Shown: in pieces, positions 8,016 to 16,064 of the stretch
Position numbering within the stretch: the stretch's first letter is position 1
How the letters are laid out: each line of letters opens with the position of its first letter
Origin: Thiomicrorhabdus sp963677355
GTDB lineage: Bacteria > Pseudomonadota > Gammaproteobacteria > Thiomicrospirales > Thiomicrospiraceae
Assembly: GCA_963677355.2 (NCBI GenBank)
Contig: CAXXXQ010000001.1
Coordinates: forward strand, 372,001 to 436,000
Reading direction: 5' to 3'
Length of the DNA: 64,000 bases
Program-made: the position numbers and the translations under genes
Notes under the pieces: model-generated
What the model was told of the DNA's origin: nothing
Database searches by the model: none
What the model saw: only the letters and a program-made list of their open reading frames with translations

Positions 8016-9158
8016 ATGTCAGATTCCCTTAAAATCTTGCTTGCCCCCGACAGCTTCAAAGGCTCCTTGAGCGCGTCTCAGTTTTGTAACGTCGCCGATA
8101 TGGAAATCAAACGACTCTATCCGGATGCCAAAATCTTTTCCTATCCGCTCTCCGATGGCGGCGAAGGCTTTGTAGACTGCTTTATTGACACCAAGATTGC
8201 CGAAGCCAGATCTATGTGGGTTTCCGGTCCGCTCGGCAAGAAAACTAAAGCTTACTTCGCTTGGCAACCGGAAAAAAAGACCGCCATTATCGAAATGGCG
8301 CAAGCTTCCGGCATCACCAAAATCAGACGCGACGAACTCAACCCGCTCAATACCCACACTTACGGCACCGGCCAAATGATTCAAGAAGCGATTAACTTAG
8401 GCGCTGAAAAAATCGTTTTGGGCGTCGGCGGCTCGGCAACCAATGACGGCGGAGCAGGAGCTTTGATGGCTTTAGGGGTCAAACTGCACAACTTCAAAGG
8501 TCAGGACATTAACCTCGGTGGTCAGGCGCTGAAACAGCTCCATCATATTGAAGAAGTCCCGCAACATCTGTTGGATATCGAATGGCAGATCGCTTGTGAC
8601 GTTACCAACCCCTTGTTGGGCAGCGACGGTGCGACTGCCATATTCGGCCCTCAAAAAGGGGCCGACGAACAGCAACTGCACATCCTCGAAGACGCCATGA
8701 AAAACTATGCGCAAATCCTTGGCGAACACGCCAACAAAGAAGTGCATTTGGTTCCCGGTGCCGGTGCCGCAGGCGGCATGGCTGCCGGATTCATGGGTGT
8801 GCTCAATGCCACGTTAATACCCGGCTTTGATCTGATCGACCAAACTTTTCAACTGGATCAACTCATCAAGGATGAACAACCGGATTACATTATCACCGGC
8901 GAAGGTCGTTTCGACAACCAGACTCGCTTTGGCAAACTGCCTCTGCGTATTGCCCAATTAGGAGCGAAACACGGCACGCCAACCATCGGCATCTGCGGTA
9001 GCCTGCTTTGTTCGGTTGATGAACTGCCCGAATTCAAATCAATCTTCAGCATCATTAACCGCATTATGGATGAAGGAGATGCGATGGCTAACGCGCCCTA
9101 CCTGCTTTCTGAAACGTTAAAATCCTTATTACCGCTACTCCGACCAAACCAACTCTAA
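8016..9158 (+). CDS. Glycerate kinase (GarK/GlxK family)
   Basis: This 380-residue enzyme of the glycerate kinase type I family phosphorylates D-glycerate, usually giving 2-phosphoglycerate that enters lower glycolysis. Family signatures are the N-terminal LLAPDSFKGSLSA, the SDGGEGFVD loop, VLGVGGSATNDGGAG and VPGAGAAGGMA glycine-rich stretches, and ITGEGRFDNQT near the C-terminus. The length equals the family norm. AAAGG lies just upstream of the ATG. It is a single gene with no photorespiratory or glyoxylate partner nearby, so its glycerate source cannot be inferred. The 213-bp stretch before it shows no other feature. No T-run terminator follows; an 11-bp inverted repeat without T run lies 14 bp after the stop. 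Confidence 0.93.
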   Translation: MSDSLKILLAPDSFKGSLSASQFCNVADMEIKRLYPDAKIFSYPLSDGGEGFVDCFIDTKIAEARSMWVSGPLGKKTKAYFAWQPEKKTAIIEMAQASGITKIRRDELNPLNTHTYGTGQMIQEAINLGAEKIVLGVGGSATNDGGAGALMALGVKLHNFKGQDINLGGQALKQLHHIEEVPQHLLDIEWQIACDVTNPLLGSDGATAIFGPQKGADEQQLHILEDAMKNYAQILGEHANKEVHLVPGAGAAGGMAAGFMGVLNATLIPGFDLIDQTFQLDQLIKDEQPDYIITGEGRFDNQTRFGKLPLRIAQLGAKHGTPTIGICGSLLCSVDELPEFKSIFSIINRIMDEGDAMANAPYLLSETLKSLLPLLRPNQL

Positions 9159-9172
9159 GGCATTGAAATCAC

Positions 9173-9214
9173 TGCGTAACAGAGAGATGACCAGATTCAT
9201 AAATCTGTTACGCA
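9173..9214. repeat. Perfect 11-bp inverted repeat between the glycerate kinase gene and btaA
   Basis: TGCGTAACAGA (9173-9183) and TCTGTTACGCA (9204-9214) are exact reverse complements separated by 20 bases. No T run follows, so it is not a clear intrinsic terminator. It could be a transcript-end hairpin or an operator. The right arm overlaps the proposed Pho-box-like repeat. Confidence 0.7.
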
Positions 9215-9249
9215 AGCTTCACAATTCAGCAACGCGCGCTCATTAATAT
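9194..9249 (+). promoter_or_regulatory. Candidate PhoB-controlled promoter of btaA
   Basis: Heptamers resembling the PhoB half-site CTGTCAT recur with exact 11-bp spacing: GATTCAT (9194), CTGTTAC (9205), GCTTCAC (9216) and a weak CAGCAAC (9227). Ten bases after the last one is TAATAT (9244-9249), a possible -10 box. Pho boxes are tandem 7-mers with 4-base spacers placed upstream of a -10. The individual matches are imperfect and one overlaps an inverted repeat. It gains weight from the two better Pho boxes before plcP and the glycosyltransferase. Confidence 0.45.
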
Positions 9250-9288
9250 CTGTTCAGACTACCGTTATTTAAATGTTCAGGATATTCA

Positions 9289-10566
9289 ATGAATCCCCAA
9301 ACTTCTTCACCAAATGCCATCGACAATCCAATTGAAATACAAAACACCAAAAAACTATTAAACTCAGCCGTCAATAACACTTCGGTATTCAGCCGCAAAG
9401 GTTTTTTGGATCGTCTGTTCACGGCATGGTTTGACCGTTTGGTCTATGCACAGATTTGGGAAGATCCTGAAGTCGATATCAAAGCGCTACAACTGAATGA
9501 ACAGTCGCACATCTTCACTATCTCGTCGGGCGGTTGTAATGTGCTGAACTACCTGACCCAACAACCCCAAGCCATTGAAGTCGTTGATCTAAACGAGGCG
9601 CACATCGCGCTGATTAAACTTAAACTGGCAGCCATTGAACATATGCCGTCGGCGGAAGCTTTCTTCGACTTTTTCGGCCGTGCGAATCTGCAAAAAAATC
9701 TGGATCGCTACGAAGCTTACATCAAACCTCATCTGGATGCGACTACCCTGCAATACTGGGAGAGTAAAGAACGCCCTTGGAGCAAAAAACGGATCGCCTA
9801 TTTTACCGATGGTTTTTACCAACACGGCTTATTGGGCAACTTTATCGGTTTAATCCACTGGGTGGGGAAACGCTTGGGTTACGACATTTCCCGAGTCATG
9901 CAAGCACGCACCCTTGACGAGCAACAAAAATTGTTTGATGAACATGTCGCGCCTATTTTCGATACCCGTTTGCTTAAATTTTTAAGTAACCGATCCATGG
10001 TCATGTACAGCCTGGGAATTCCACCGGCGCAATTTGACGAAATGGCGAATGAATCCAAACAAAGCGAAATCGGCATGCATAACCTATTAAAAGAGCGTGC
10101 CCGCAAGCTGGCTTGCGACTTCCCGTTGGATGAAAATTATTTCGCCTGGCAGGCATTCAATCGAGAATATGACATTAAACGCCGCAAAGCCGTGCCCATG
10201 TATCTTAAAACCGAAAACTTCGACACTTTACGATCCGGTTTCGGCAGTGTACAAGTCACCCATATATCAATGACCGAACGCTTGAAAGACCTGCCTGAAA
10301 ACAGCCTCAACGCCTATCTGTTTTTGGATGCCCAAGACTGGATGAATAGCAATCAGCTTACCGAACTATGGCAGGAAGTGAATCGCACTGCCATGCCCGG
10401 CGCTCGTGTTGTTTTCCGTACTGCCGGTGAGAAATCTCCTCTAGAAGAAAAGCTGCCTGCTTCACTACTGAGTCACTGGAAAACCGACCAGATAACCAAT
10501 CATCAGCTCACGGCTCAGGATCGCTCCGCCATCTACGGCGGCGTTCACCTGTATGTTCGCCATTAA
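9289..10566 (+). CDS. btaA: BtaA-like diacylglycerol 3-amino-3-carboxypropyltransferase (DUF3419)
   Basis: This 425-residue protein has the DUF3419/BtaA layout. The N-terminal region RLVYAQIWEDPEVDIKAL is followed by a SAM-binding fold (FTISSGGCNVLNYL near residues 78-91, acidic VVDLNEAH about residues 97-104). BtaA enzymes move the 3-amino-3-carboxypropyl group of SAM onto diacylglycerol, giving diacylglyceryl-homoserine, the precursor of phosphate-free betaine lipids. The usual partner BtaB, an N-methyltransferase, is absent. Instead an acyltransferase-like gene starts 15 bp downstream. With divergent plcP and a glycosyltransferase close by and Pho-box-like repeats upstream, a role in membrane lipid replacement under phosphate limitation is likely. 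The exact lipid product is uncertain. Confidence 0.85.
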   Translation: MNPQTSSPNAIDNPIEIQNTKKLLNSAVNNTSVFSRKGFLDRLFTAWFDRLVYAQIWEDPEVDIKALQLNEQSHIFTISSGGCNVLNYLTQQPQAIEVVDLNEAHIALIKLKLAAIEHMPSAEAFFDFFGRANLQKNLDRYEAYIKPHLDATTLQYWESKERPWSKKRIAYFTDGFYQHGLLGNFIGLIHWVGKRLGYDISRVMQARTLDEQQKLFDEHVAPIFDTRLLKFLSNRSMVMYSLGIPPAQFDEMANESKQSEIGMHNLLKERARKLACDFPLDENYFAWQAFNREYDIKRRKAVPMYLKTENFDTLRSGFGSVQVTHISMTERLKDLPENSLNAYLFLDAQDWMNSNQLTELWQEVNRTAMPGARVVFRTAGEKSPLEEKLPASLLSHWKTDQITNHQLTAQDRSAIYGGVHLYVRH

Positions 10567-10581
10567 TTCGGGGCTATAAAC

Positions 10582-11673
10582 GTGTACGAAGCCCATCCGT
10601 CCCGAATCTTTATCGATATTCTTGAAGAGCTCGGTCTGCACAACGCCATCAGCAACGTTAGAACCAAGCTCGACACCTTAACAGTTGAAGGGCAGCCGGT
10701 GCCCATTACTCTGAATAAAGAAGAGTATGAAAACAGCTATGTCTGCTCGCCCTACACCGCTTATATTTCTTATGCAGAAGACGAATTGAAGCTGATCCAC
10801 TCTCCCGGTCAGCGCCGCTTGTTTAAATTGGCAATTCGCATTGCCGACAGATTGTTAAGAGTGGCCAAAATCAACCAAACCCTGTCAATCAACAATTGGT
10901 TGGTCTCGACAAACCTCCCGCCTAACTGGGCAGCAGATACCATTCCCGGACTGACCGACGGTCTGATTCAGCGTTATCCCCATTACAGCTTTAGCATCCG
11001 CTCGCTAAACGAGCGCAATAATCCGGAATTGATCAACGCCCTCAAGCAAGCCGGCTGGCATCTGATTCCGGCACGTCAAGTCTATCTGTTCGACAACGCA
11101 CAACGTGACTGGTGGCAACGCAGCCACACCAAACGGGATCAAAGTCTATTGCGTAAGACACATCTTCAACAAGTGTTTCCCGAACAGCACAATAGAGCCG
11201 ATTTCGATGAGATATACCGCTGTTTCCATCAACTGTTTATCGAAAAACACTCGCATTTCAATCCGCAATTCACGGCTCCGTTTTTATACAAAATGTACAA
11301 GGCCGGTTTAATGGAGTTCCACAGTTTCAGAGATTCTGATAGCGGCAAAATCATCGCTTCCATCGCCCTTTTTACCCAACAGGACATCATCACCACGCCG
11401 ATCGTCGGTTATGACACCAGCCTTCCCAAAGAGCTAGGTTTGTACCGCTTATTAATGGCGGTTTTATTGAAGCACACTTACGAATCCGGGCGAATGATGA
11501 ATTTAAGCTCGGGTGCAGGTAATTTTAAACGGGCGCGAGGCGGCTTGCCGACCATTGAATATACCGCTTTCTATACCCAACATCTCCCTTGGCATCGAAA
11601 ATGGATTATGGCAGGCTTTGCCAAGCTCTTGAATAAATTCGGCCCGAAAGTACTCGAAGATAATCAAATTTAA
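10582..11673 (+). CDS. FemAB/GNAT-type acyltransferase-like protein, partner of btaA
   Basis: This 363-residue soluble protein has a C-terminal half that looks like a GNAT/FemAB acyltransferase fold. It contains FRDSDSGKIIASIALFTQ, followed by a KELGLYRLLMAVLLKHTYESG helix and the conserved MNLSSGAGNFKRARGG, comparable to sections of Acetyltransf_6-type proteins. The N-terminal ~150 residues match no family I recognise. The GTG start follows the btaA stop by only 15 bp, with GGGGC upstream, so it is almost certainly co-transcribed with btaA. Because it occupies the place of BtaB, I infer that it modifies the BtaA product or a related lipid, perhaps by N-acylating the homoserine headgroup. No direct evidence identifies the acceptor. 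Confidence 0.6.
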   Translation: MYEAHPSRIFIDILEELGLHNAISNVRTKLDTLTVEGQPVPITLNKEEYENSYVCSPYTAYISYAEDELKLIHSPGQRRLFKLAIRIADRLLRVAKINQTLSINNWLVSTNLPPNWAADTIPGLTDGLIQRYPHYSFSIRSLNERNNPELINALKQAGWHLIPARQVYLFDNAQRDWWQRSHTKRDQSLLRKTHLQQVFPEQHNRADFDEIYRCFHQLFIEKHSHFNPQFTAPFLYKMYKAGLMEFHSFRDSDSGKIIASIALFTQQDIITTPIVGYDTSLPKELGLYRLLMAVLLKHTYESGRMMNLSSGAGNFKRARGGLPTIEYTAFYTQHLPWHRKWIMAGFAKLLNKFGPKVLEDNQI

Positions 11674-11768
11674 AGACTGGTTAATATTTTTCTAGGGAAA
11701 GGCCTTAGATAAATCTTGAGATAAACCCTGGGATGGTTATTGCATATCAGGCCGATATTGTCGCTGCA

Positions 11769-12641
11769 TCAAACGTTGTTCTGATGACCGATCTCCACCC
11801 AGCGCAACAGTTTTAGTTCGCCTTCCATCGTCTCGACAATGGCGGTACAGGATTCAACCCAATCACCGCAATTTAGATATTCGACACCATCAATATCTCT
11901 GACTTCCGGATGGTGGATATGGCCGCAAATCACACCGTCAAATCCCATCTTTTGGCAATCTTTAACCACAGCTTCTTCATAAGCGGAGATAAAAGAGACC
12001 GCCCGCTTGACTCGCTGTTTAATATAGGACGAAAGTGACCAGTAGCCCATGCCGAATTTATTACGGATTTTATTGAAATGGCGATTTAACACCACCAAGG
12101 TTTCATACCCCCAATCGCCGATAAAAGCTAACCATTTCTGGGTCTGAATCACGCTATCGTATTTATCCCCGTGAATCACCAAATAACGTTTCCCGCCGCT
12201 TTCAAAAACCGTCTCGTCACACAATTCGATATTACCGAACTCCAAACCGGAATAGCGTCGCAGAAAATCATCGTGGTTTCCGGTGACATAAATGACATCG
12301 GTACCGCGTTTCGACAAGGTCAAAATACGTCTGAGTACATTAGTGTGCGGCTGCGGCCAAAAAATGCGTTTCTTTAAACGCCAACCATCAATAATGTCAC
12401 CTACCAAGTAGAGTTTTTCACACTGATTGTATTTGAGAAATTCCGCCAAAAACTCGGCTTTTGCCCCTCTGGAACCCAAATGAGTATCGGAGATAAAAAT
12501 CGTCTTATAGAGCTGCTTTTCATGCCGGTTTTCGGCTAGGATAAAATCGTCTTGATCAATATTCGCCATCCAATCGGGAAACCCGTTTTTGTCCAGCTTT
12601 TGTTGCGAAGATTCAGATAACAGATGTGAAGAGTGCGGCAT
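11769..12641 (-). CDS. plcP: PlcP-like metallophosphoesterase (LpxH-related phospholipase C)
   Basis: This 290-residue calcineurin-like phosphoesterase has all metal-binding motifs in order: SDTHLGSRGA, VGDIIDGWRL, VTGNHDDFLR, VIHGDKYD and CGHIHHPEV. Such proteins are often annotated as LpxH-like UDP-diacylglucosamine hydrolases. A subgroup, PlcP, instead removes the headgroup of phospholipids to release diacylglycerol during phosphate starvation. The neighbours (divergent glycosyltransferase, convergent btaA operon) and a well-phased Pho box upstream favour PlcP here. The ATG at 12641 is preferred over the adjacent upstream TTG; CAGGG lies about ten bases before it. The 95-bp gap to the converging acyltransferase gene shows no obvious terminator. 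Confidence 0.75.
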   Translation of the reverse strand: MPHSSHLLSESSQQKLDKNGFPDWMANIDQDDFILAENRHEKQLYKTIFISDTHLGSRGAKAEFLAEFLKYNQCEKLYLVGDIIDGWRLKKRIFWPQPHTNVLRRILTLSKRGTDVIYVTGNHDDFLRRYSGLEFGNIELCDETVFESGGKRYLVIHGDKYDSVIQTQKWLAFIGDWGYETLVVLNRHFNKIRNKFGMGYWSLSSYIKQRVKRAVSFISAYEEAVVKDCQKMGFDGVICGHIHHPEVRDIDGVEYLNCGDWVESCTAIVETMEGELKLLRWVEIGHQNNV

Positions 12642-12674
12642 CAAAAAACCCTGAAATAATAATGAATTAAGCCA

Positions 12675-12719
12675 AGTCTAAAGGTGCTTTTTTACATTTA
12701 AATGACGCTTAAATGAAGT
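12675..12719 (-). promoter_or_regulatory. Pho box and -10 element for plcP
   Basis: Read on the minus strand, ACTTCAT, GCGTCAT and ATGTAAA occur with exact 11-bp period (12719-12713, 12708-12702, 12697-12691), separated by TTAA spacers. Ten bases after the last unit is TAGACT (12680-12675), a fair -10 box. The 7-mer/4-base spacing and the 10-base distance to the -10 match known PhoB-activated promoters. Binding itself is inferred. Confidence 0.6.
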
Positions 12720-12732
12720 TAAAAACACCTAT

Positions 12733-12777
12733 TTGTCATCGCAAAGTCATCTGGCTTTAACAAAGCCTTTATAAAGT
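12733..12777 (+). promoter_or_regulatory. Pho box and -10 element for the GT4 glycosyltransferase
   Basis: TTGTCAT (12733-12739), AAGTCAT (12744-12750) and a weak CTTTAAC (12755-12761) have 11-bp spacing. TAAAGT (12772-12777) lies ten bases after the third unit, with an overlapping TATAAA at 12770-12775. A start point about seven bases after the -10 falls at or just before the ATG at 12784. The gene may therefore be read from a leaderless or near-leaderless mRNA, consistent with the lack of any ribosome site. Confidence 0.6.
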
Positions 12778-12783
12778 GATTGC

Positions 12784-13827
12784 ATGGACAAAAATATTCT
12801 AAATCATGTCGACATCAAGCGCGTGACCTTGGTTACCGATGCTTGGCACCCTCAGGTCAACGGAGTTGTCACCACCTTATCAACACTGGTTAAAGAACTG
12901 GAAAAACAAGGCATTGAAGTGGATGTTATTCAGCCTAACGACTACGCCAGTTTTCCGCTGCCGACCTACAAAGAGATTCGTTGCGTTTGGAAACCGAAAG
13001 GTATTAAACAGCGCATCAGAGATTTCCAACCGGATGCGTTACACATTGCAACCGAAGGTACTCTAGGCTGGTATGTCAGGAATTTTGCCAAAAAAGAGGG
13101 GATTCCGTTCACCACTGGCTATCACACTCGCTATCCGGAATATATCCGCGCCCGATTCCCGGTACCGGTTCAATTCAGTTATGCCATGCTGCGCCGTTTT
13201 CATAACGATGCCGAAACCACGCTGGTACCGGCAGAATCGATTAAACAGGAGTTGGAATCACACGGCTTTGAAAATCTGGCGGTCATGTCCAGAGGCGTAA
13301 ACACGGAACTGTTCAATCCGTCACGCAAACAGCTTCTACCGTTTGCAAAACCGGTTCAACTCTATGTTGGCCGGGTCGCCCCCGAAAAGAACATTGAGGC
13401 CTTTCTAAATATCGACAATCCCGGCAGTAAAGTAGTAGTCGGTGACGGCCCCGATCTTGAACGCCTGAAAACGGCTTATCCGCAAGTACATTTTGTCGGG
13501 GTTAAAAAGGGCAAAGATTTAGCGGAATATTATGCCAGTGCAGACGTGTTCGTTTTTCCCTCCCTGACCGATACCTTCGGGGTGGTTAATATCGAAGCTA
13601 TCGCCAGCGGCACTCCGGTTGCCGCCTATCCGGTAACCGGACCGAAAGACATCATCACCCAAGGCGTCAACGGCATCACCCATGACGACCTAGCGGTGGC
13701 CATTGAACAAGCATTACAACTGGATACCACAGTACTCCCCGACTCCATTCCGCAATTCACTTGGGAGCATGCGACTCGACAGTTCCTGCAAATTCTCAGT
13801 CCAATTCCAACATCGTGCTGGAAATAA
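12784..13827 (+). CDS. agt: GT4 glycosyltransferase, probable diacylglycerol glycosyltransferase (Agt-like)
   Basis: This 347-residue GT4/GT-B protein begins with VTLVTDAWHPQVNGVV, the acceptor-domain signature shared by SqdX-like and MgtA-like lipid glycosyltransferases. Its C-terminal nucleotide-sugar domain has LYVGRVAPEKN, VVGDGPDLERL and SLTDTFGVVNIEAIASGTPV with the catalytic EX7E region. In marine bacteria, Agt enzymes glycosylate the diacylglycerol released by PlcP, producing glucosyl- or glucuronosyl-diacylglycerol that replaces phospholipids. Here the gene is divergent from plcP and has its own Pho-box-like promoter. The sugar donor cannot be read from sequence. No Shine-Dalgarno sequence is visible. 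A mannosyltransferase role is the main alternative. Confidence 0.75.
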   Translation: MDKNILNHVDIKRVTLVTDAWHPQVNGVVTTLSTLVKELEKQGIEVDVIQPNDYASFPLPTYKEIRCVWKPKGIKQRIRDFQPDALHIATEGTLGWYVRNFAKKEGIPFTTGYHTRYPEYIRARFPVPVQFSYAMLRRFHNDAETTLVPAESIKQELESHGFENLAVMSRGVNTELFNPSRKQLLPFAKPVQLYVGRVAPEKNIEAFLNIDNPGSKVVVGDGPDLERLKTAYPQVHFVGVKKGKDLAEYYASADVFVFPSLTDTFGVVNIEAIASGTPVAAYPVTGPKDIITQGVNGITHDDLAVAIEQALQLDTTVLPDSIPQFTWEHATRQFLQILSPIPTSCWK

Positions 13828-13914
13828 TCAAACCTCGGCAATGTTTGTATAACTGCCCGCTGAATAAACGTTACAATACTTGGCAAAATTTCATTAGCTA
13901 GAAAACAGTCCGAT

Positions 13915-14982
13915 ATGAGTAATGCACAATTAATTTTGCTAGATAAACGCAATCAACCTTTAAAAGAATATCTGGTAGCGGTTGCCGCATCAGATGGCTT
14001 GAATATCAAAGGCGTCGAAGTCATGGCTTCTCCGGCAAAGGGAGAAAAATCGCTCTTGAACGCCAATATCGTCATACCGCCTTTGGAAGATTTCGACTAT
14101 AACTCCAAAAAACTGGTGGAAGCGTCTCTGTCTCAGCTAATGATCGACGACGAAAGTCTGCATATTGATGAATTCATTGGTCGCTGTTCCGAAGAGCAGG
14201 CAGTTAAAGAAGCATTGCAAAAATCCCTACCGAGATTCAAGAAAAAGCTACAGGAACTAATCAAAACTTTCTGTGATTCCGAGGTGATCGATCTGATTAA
14301 AGAGCGTCGCAACGACGCCCTGTTCAAACTGAAAGAGCACGCTAAAGAGCTGAAAGGCAAAAACATCGTCTGTATCGATATCGAAGCGACCAATATTTCC
14401 ACCGACCCGGAAGCGGATATCATCCAAGTCTCGGCTTGTGACCAAAACGGCAAAGAACTGTTCAACCAGCTAATTGATCCGGGCTACGATATTCCAGAAA
14501 ACGACAAGCACAACATCACCACCGAAATGGTCCAAGGTCAACCGACACTAGCTCAGGCTTGGGATCAAATTCACGATACCCTGAATGCCGCCGACGTTGT
14601 CCTGGCCTACAGTACAGAAAGCGATTACATGTATCTTGAAAAAAGCGCCGAAAAAAAGATGCTGCGTTTTGAACTGGACTATAACGACTGGTTGGATGCC
14701 GCCGAATTAAGTAAAGATTTGATCGGTGCGATGCGTTGGCATAGTGAAAAAATGTACTGGTTCTTCAAAACCCCTAAATTGACCGACGCCTATGAAAGAA
14801 TATTGGACAAACCCTTTCCCGGTGATGCCCATGACGCTTTAGCCGACGCCATCGCTACCGTTGACCTCTTCAACGCCATGCTGGAAAAAGGCCGTAAATC
14901 TCAGGTTGAACAGAAAAAACCTAAAAAGAAACAGGAAACCATCACCAACAACCCGTTTGCCGCCTTAGCGCAGCTAAAGTAA
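13915..14982 (+). CDS. DEDDh 3'-5' exonuclease domain protein with long N-terminal extension
   Basis: This 355-residue protein has a DnaQ-type exonuclease fold in its C-terminal half. The Asp-Glu pair is in VCIDIEATNIS, the second Asp in AYSTESDYMYLEKS and the His/Asp pair in HDALADAIATVDLF. The last helix is followed by a lysine-rich tail. The first ~150 residues are charged, helical and match no family I know. Such proteins trim or proofread nucleic acids, but the substrate is unknown. A hisI gene starts 12 bp downstream and is probably co-transcribed. The TATLES-like second motif (Y in place of the usual His/Asn before the Asp) is slightly unusual. Confidence 0.75.
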   Translation: MSNAQLILLDKRNQPLKEYLVAVAASDGLNIKGVEVMASPAKGEKSLLNANIVIPPLEDFDYNSKKLVEASLSQLMIDDESLHIDEFIGRCSEEQAVKEALQKSLPRFKKKLQELIKTFCDSEVIDLIKERRNDALFKLKEHAKELKGKNIVCIDIEATNISTDPEADIIQVSACDQNGKELFNQLIDPGYDIPENDKHNITTEMVQGQPTLAQAWDQIHDTLNAADVVLAYSTESDYMYLEKSAEKKMLRFELDYNDWLDAAELSKDLIGAMRWHSEKMYWFFKTPKLTDAYERILDKPFPGDAHDALADAIATVDLFNAMLEKGRKSQVEQKKPKKKQETITNNPFAALAQLK

Positions 14983-14994
14983 TGGAGTCTGCAT

Positions 14995-15432
14995 ATGTGT
15001 GAAACCACCTTCAAAAAACTGGAAAAAGCCAAACAAGGTGACGAGTTCGATTGGTCGCAACTGAAAAGCCAAATCAAATTCGACCAGGACGGTTTGATTC
15101 CGGCCATCGCCCAGCAGTACGACTCTAAAGAAGTATTGATGATGGCCTGGATGAATGAGAAATCACTGCAAGAAACTTTGGAAACCGGTCGTGTTTGTTA
15201 CTGGTCGCGTTCTCGCCAAAACTACTGGCGCAAAGGAGAAGAGTCCGGGCAGATTCAAGTACTGAAATCGCTCAGTTTTGATTGCGACGGAGACACGATT
15301 TTGCTCCAGGTGGATCAGACCGGACCAGCCTGCCATACCGGCCGTAGAAGTTGTTTTTACACCCAAGTTGAGGCAGGCAAAGCAATCATCACTAGCGACC
15401 CGTTAATCAGTCCGGAAGAGCTCTACAAATAA
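14995..15432 (+). CDS. hisI: Phosphoribosyl-AMP cyclohydrolase HisI
   Basis: This 145-residue enzyme opens the adenine ring of phosphoribosyl-AMP in histidine synthesis. Conserved features are VLMMAWMNEKSL, YWSRSRQNYWRKGEESG, the metal-binding DCDGDTILLQV and GPACHTGRRSCFY with its zinc-binding cysteines. It is a stand-alone cyclohydrolase with no fused HisE pyrophosphohydrolase domain. It lies 12 bp after the exonuclease gene, outside any his operon in this window. A short hairpin follows the stop codon. Identity is secure. Confidence 0.96.
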   Translation: MCETTFKKLEKAKQGDEFDWSQLKSQIKFDQDGLIPAIAQQYDSKEVLMMAWMNEKSLQETLETGRVCYWSRSRQNYWRKGEESGQIQVLKSLSFDCDGDTILLQVDQTGPACHTGRRSCFYTQVEAGKAIITSDPLISPEELYK

Positions 15433-15435
15433 TAC

Positions 15436-15454
15436 AAGCTGACTCGTTCAGCTT
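15436..15454. terminator. Hairpin between converging hisI and mobA
   Basis: AAGCTGA, loop CTCGT, TCAGCTT forms a 7-bp stem in the 29-bp gap between the convergent genes. No T run follows on either strand, so termination is only suggested by position. Confidence 0.4.
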
Positions 15455-15461
15455 GGTTCGA

Positions 15462-16064
15462 TTATGTTTGGTCGTAATGAGCCAGGCTGTTCATGTTTTG
15501 AAAGGCATCCGGACAACAGTCCGAAAAATCCGCCTCGGCATAAACATTCTCTTTGACCCAACGATTCACGCTTAAATGGCGTTTTTCAATCGCATCGTCC
15601 AAGCTGGATGACATTGAGCGGTGCATTAACAGATAGAGCGGCTGCATGCGACTACCGTCATGCACGACAACAATCGGAGCCGGATGCTGCTGGTAAGCAG
15701 CAATCAATCTTGAAACAAAATCGCCGGGCAATGCAGGGTTATCGCAAGGGATAAACACTGCCCAATCCGTTTTAATATGCTTCCAAGCCGCCTGCATACC
15801 TGCCAAAGGACCGAGAAAACCGTCGTAACCGTCTTTGAAAACATGCGCTGTGTATTGTTTATAACGCTCGATTTCCGCATTGGCATTGATCCAAACCGAA
15901 CCGGCCTGTCCATTGATTCTGCTGAGAATCGACTCGAGAATCGGCTTACCGAGATAAGGCAACAGCGCTTTTTGACGAAAACCAACCCGACTCCCCTGCC
16001 CACCGGCAATCACCACCATACTGACAGCATCATAAGAGGGAGACAAATCGATCAGCGGGCCCAT
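15462..16064 (-). CDS. mobA: Molybdenum cofactor guanylyltransferase MobA
   Basis: This 200-residue nucleotidyltransferase attaches GMP from GTP to molybdopterin, giving the bis-MGD cofactor of DMSO-reductase-type enzymes. The N-terminal VVIAGGQGSRVGFRQKALLP is the GTP-binding signature, and FIPCDNPALPGDFV contains the metal-binding Asp. The start at 16064 overlaps the end of the upstream histidine kinase gene by 13 bp. A methionine directly before VVIAGGQ (near 16019) is the more typical MobA start and would shorten the protein by 15 residues. No molybdoenzyme gene is in the window. Confidence 0.88.
   Translation of the reverse strand: MGPLIDLSPSYDAVSMVVIAGGQGSRVGFRQKALLPYLGKPILESILSRINGQAGSVWINANAEIERYKQYTAHVFKDGYDGFLGPLAGMQAAWKHIKTDWAVFIPCDNPALPGDFVSRLIAAYQQHPAPIVVVHDGSRMQPLYLLMHRSMSSSLDDAIEKRHLSVNRWVKENVYAEADFSDCCPDAFQNMNSLAHYDQT

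Noticed and set aside
11769..12641. Calling this gene lpxH
   Set aside because: Motifs are compatible, but the Pho-like promoter and the neighbouring lipid genes favour PlcP; a profile comparison would settle it.
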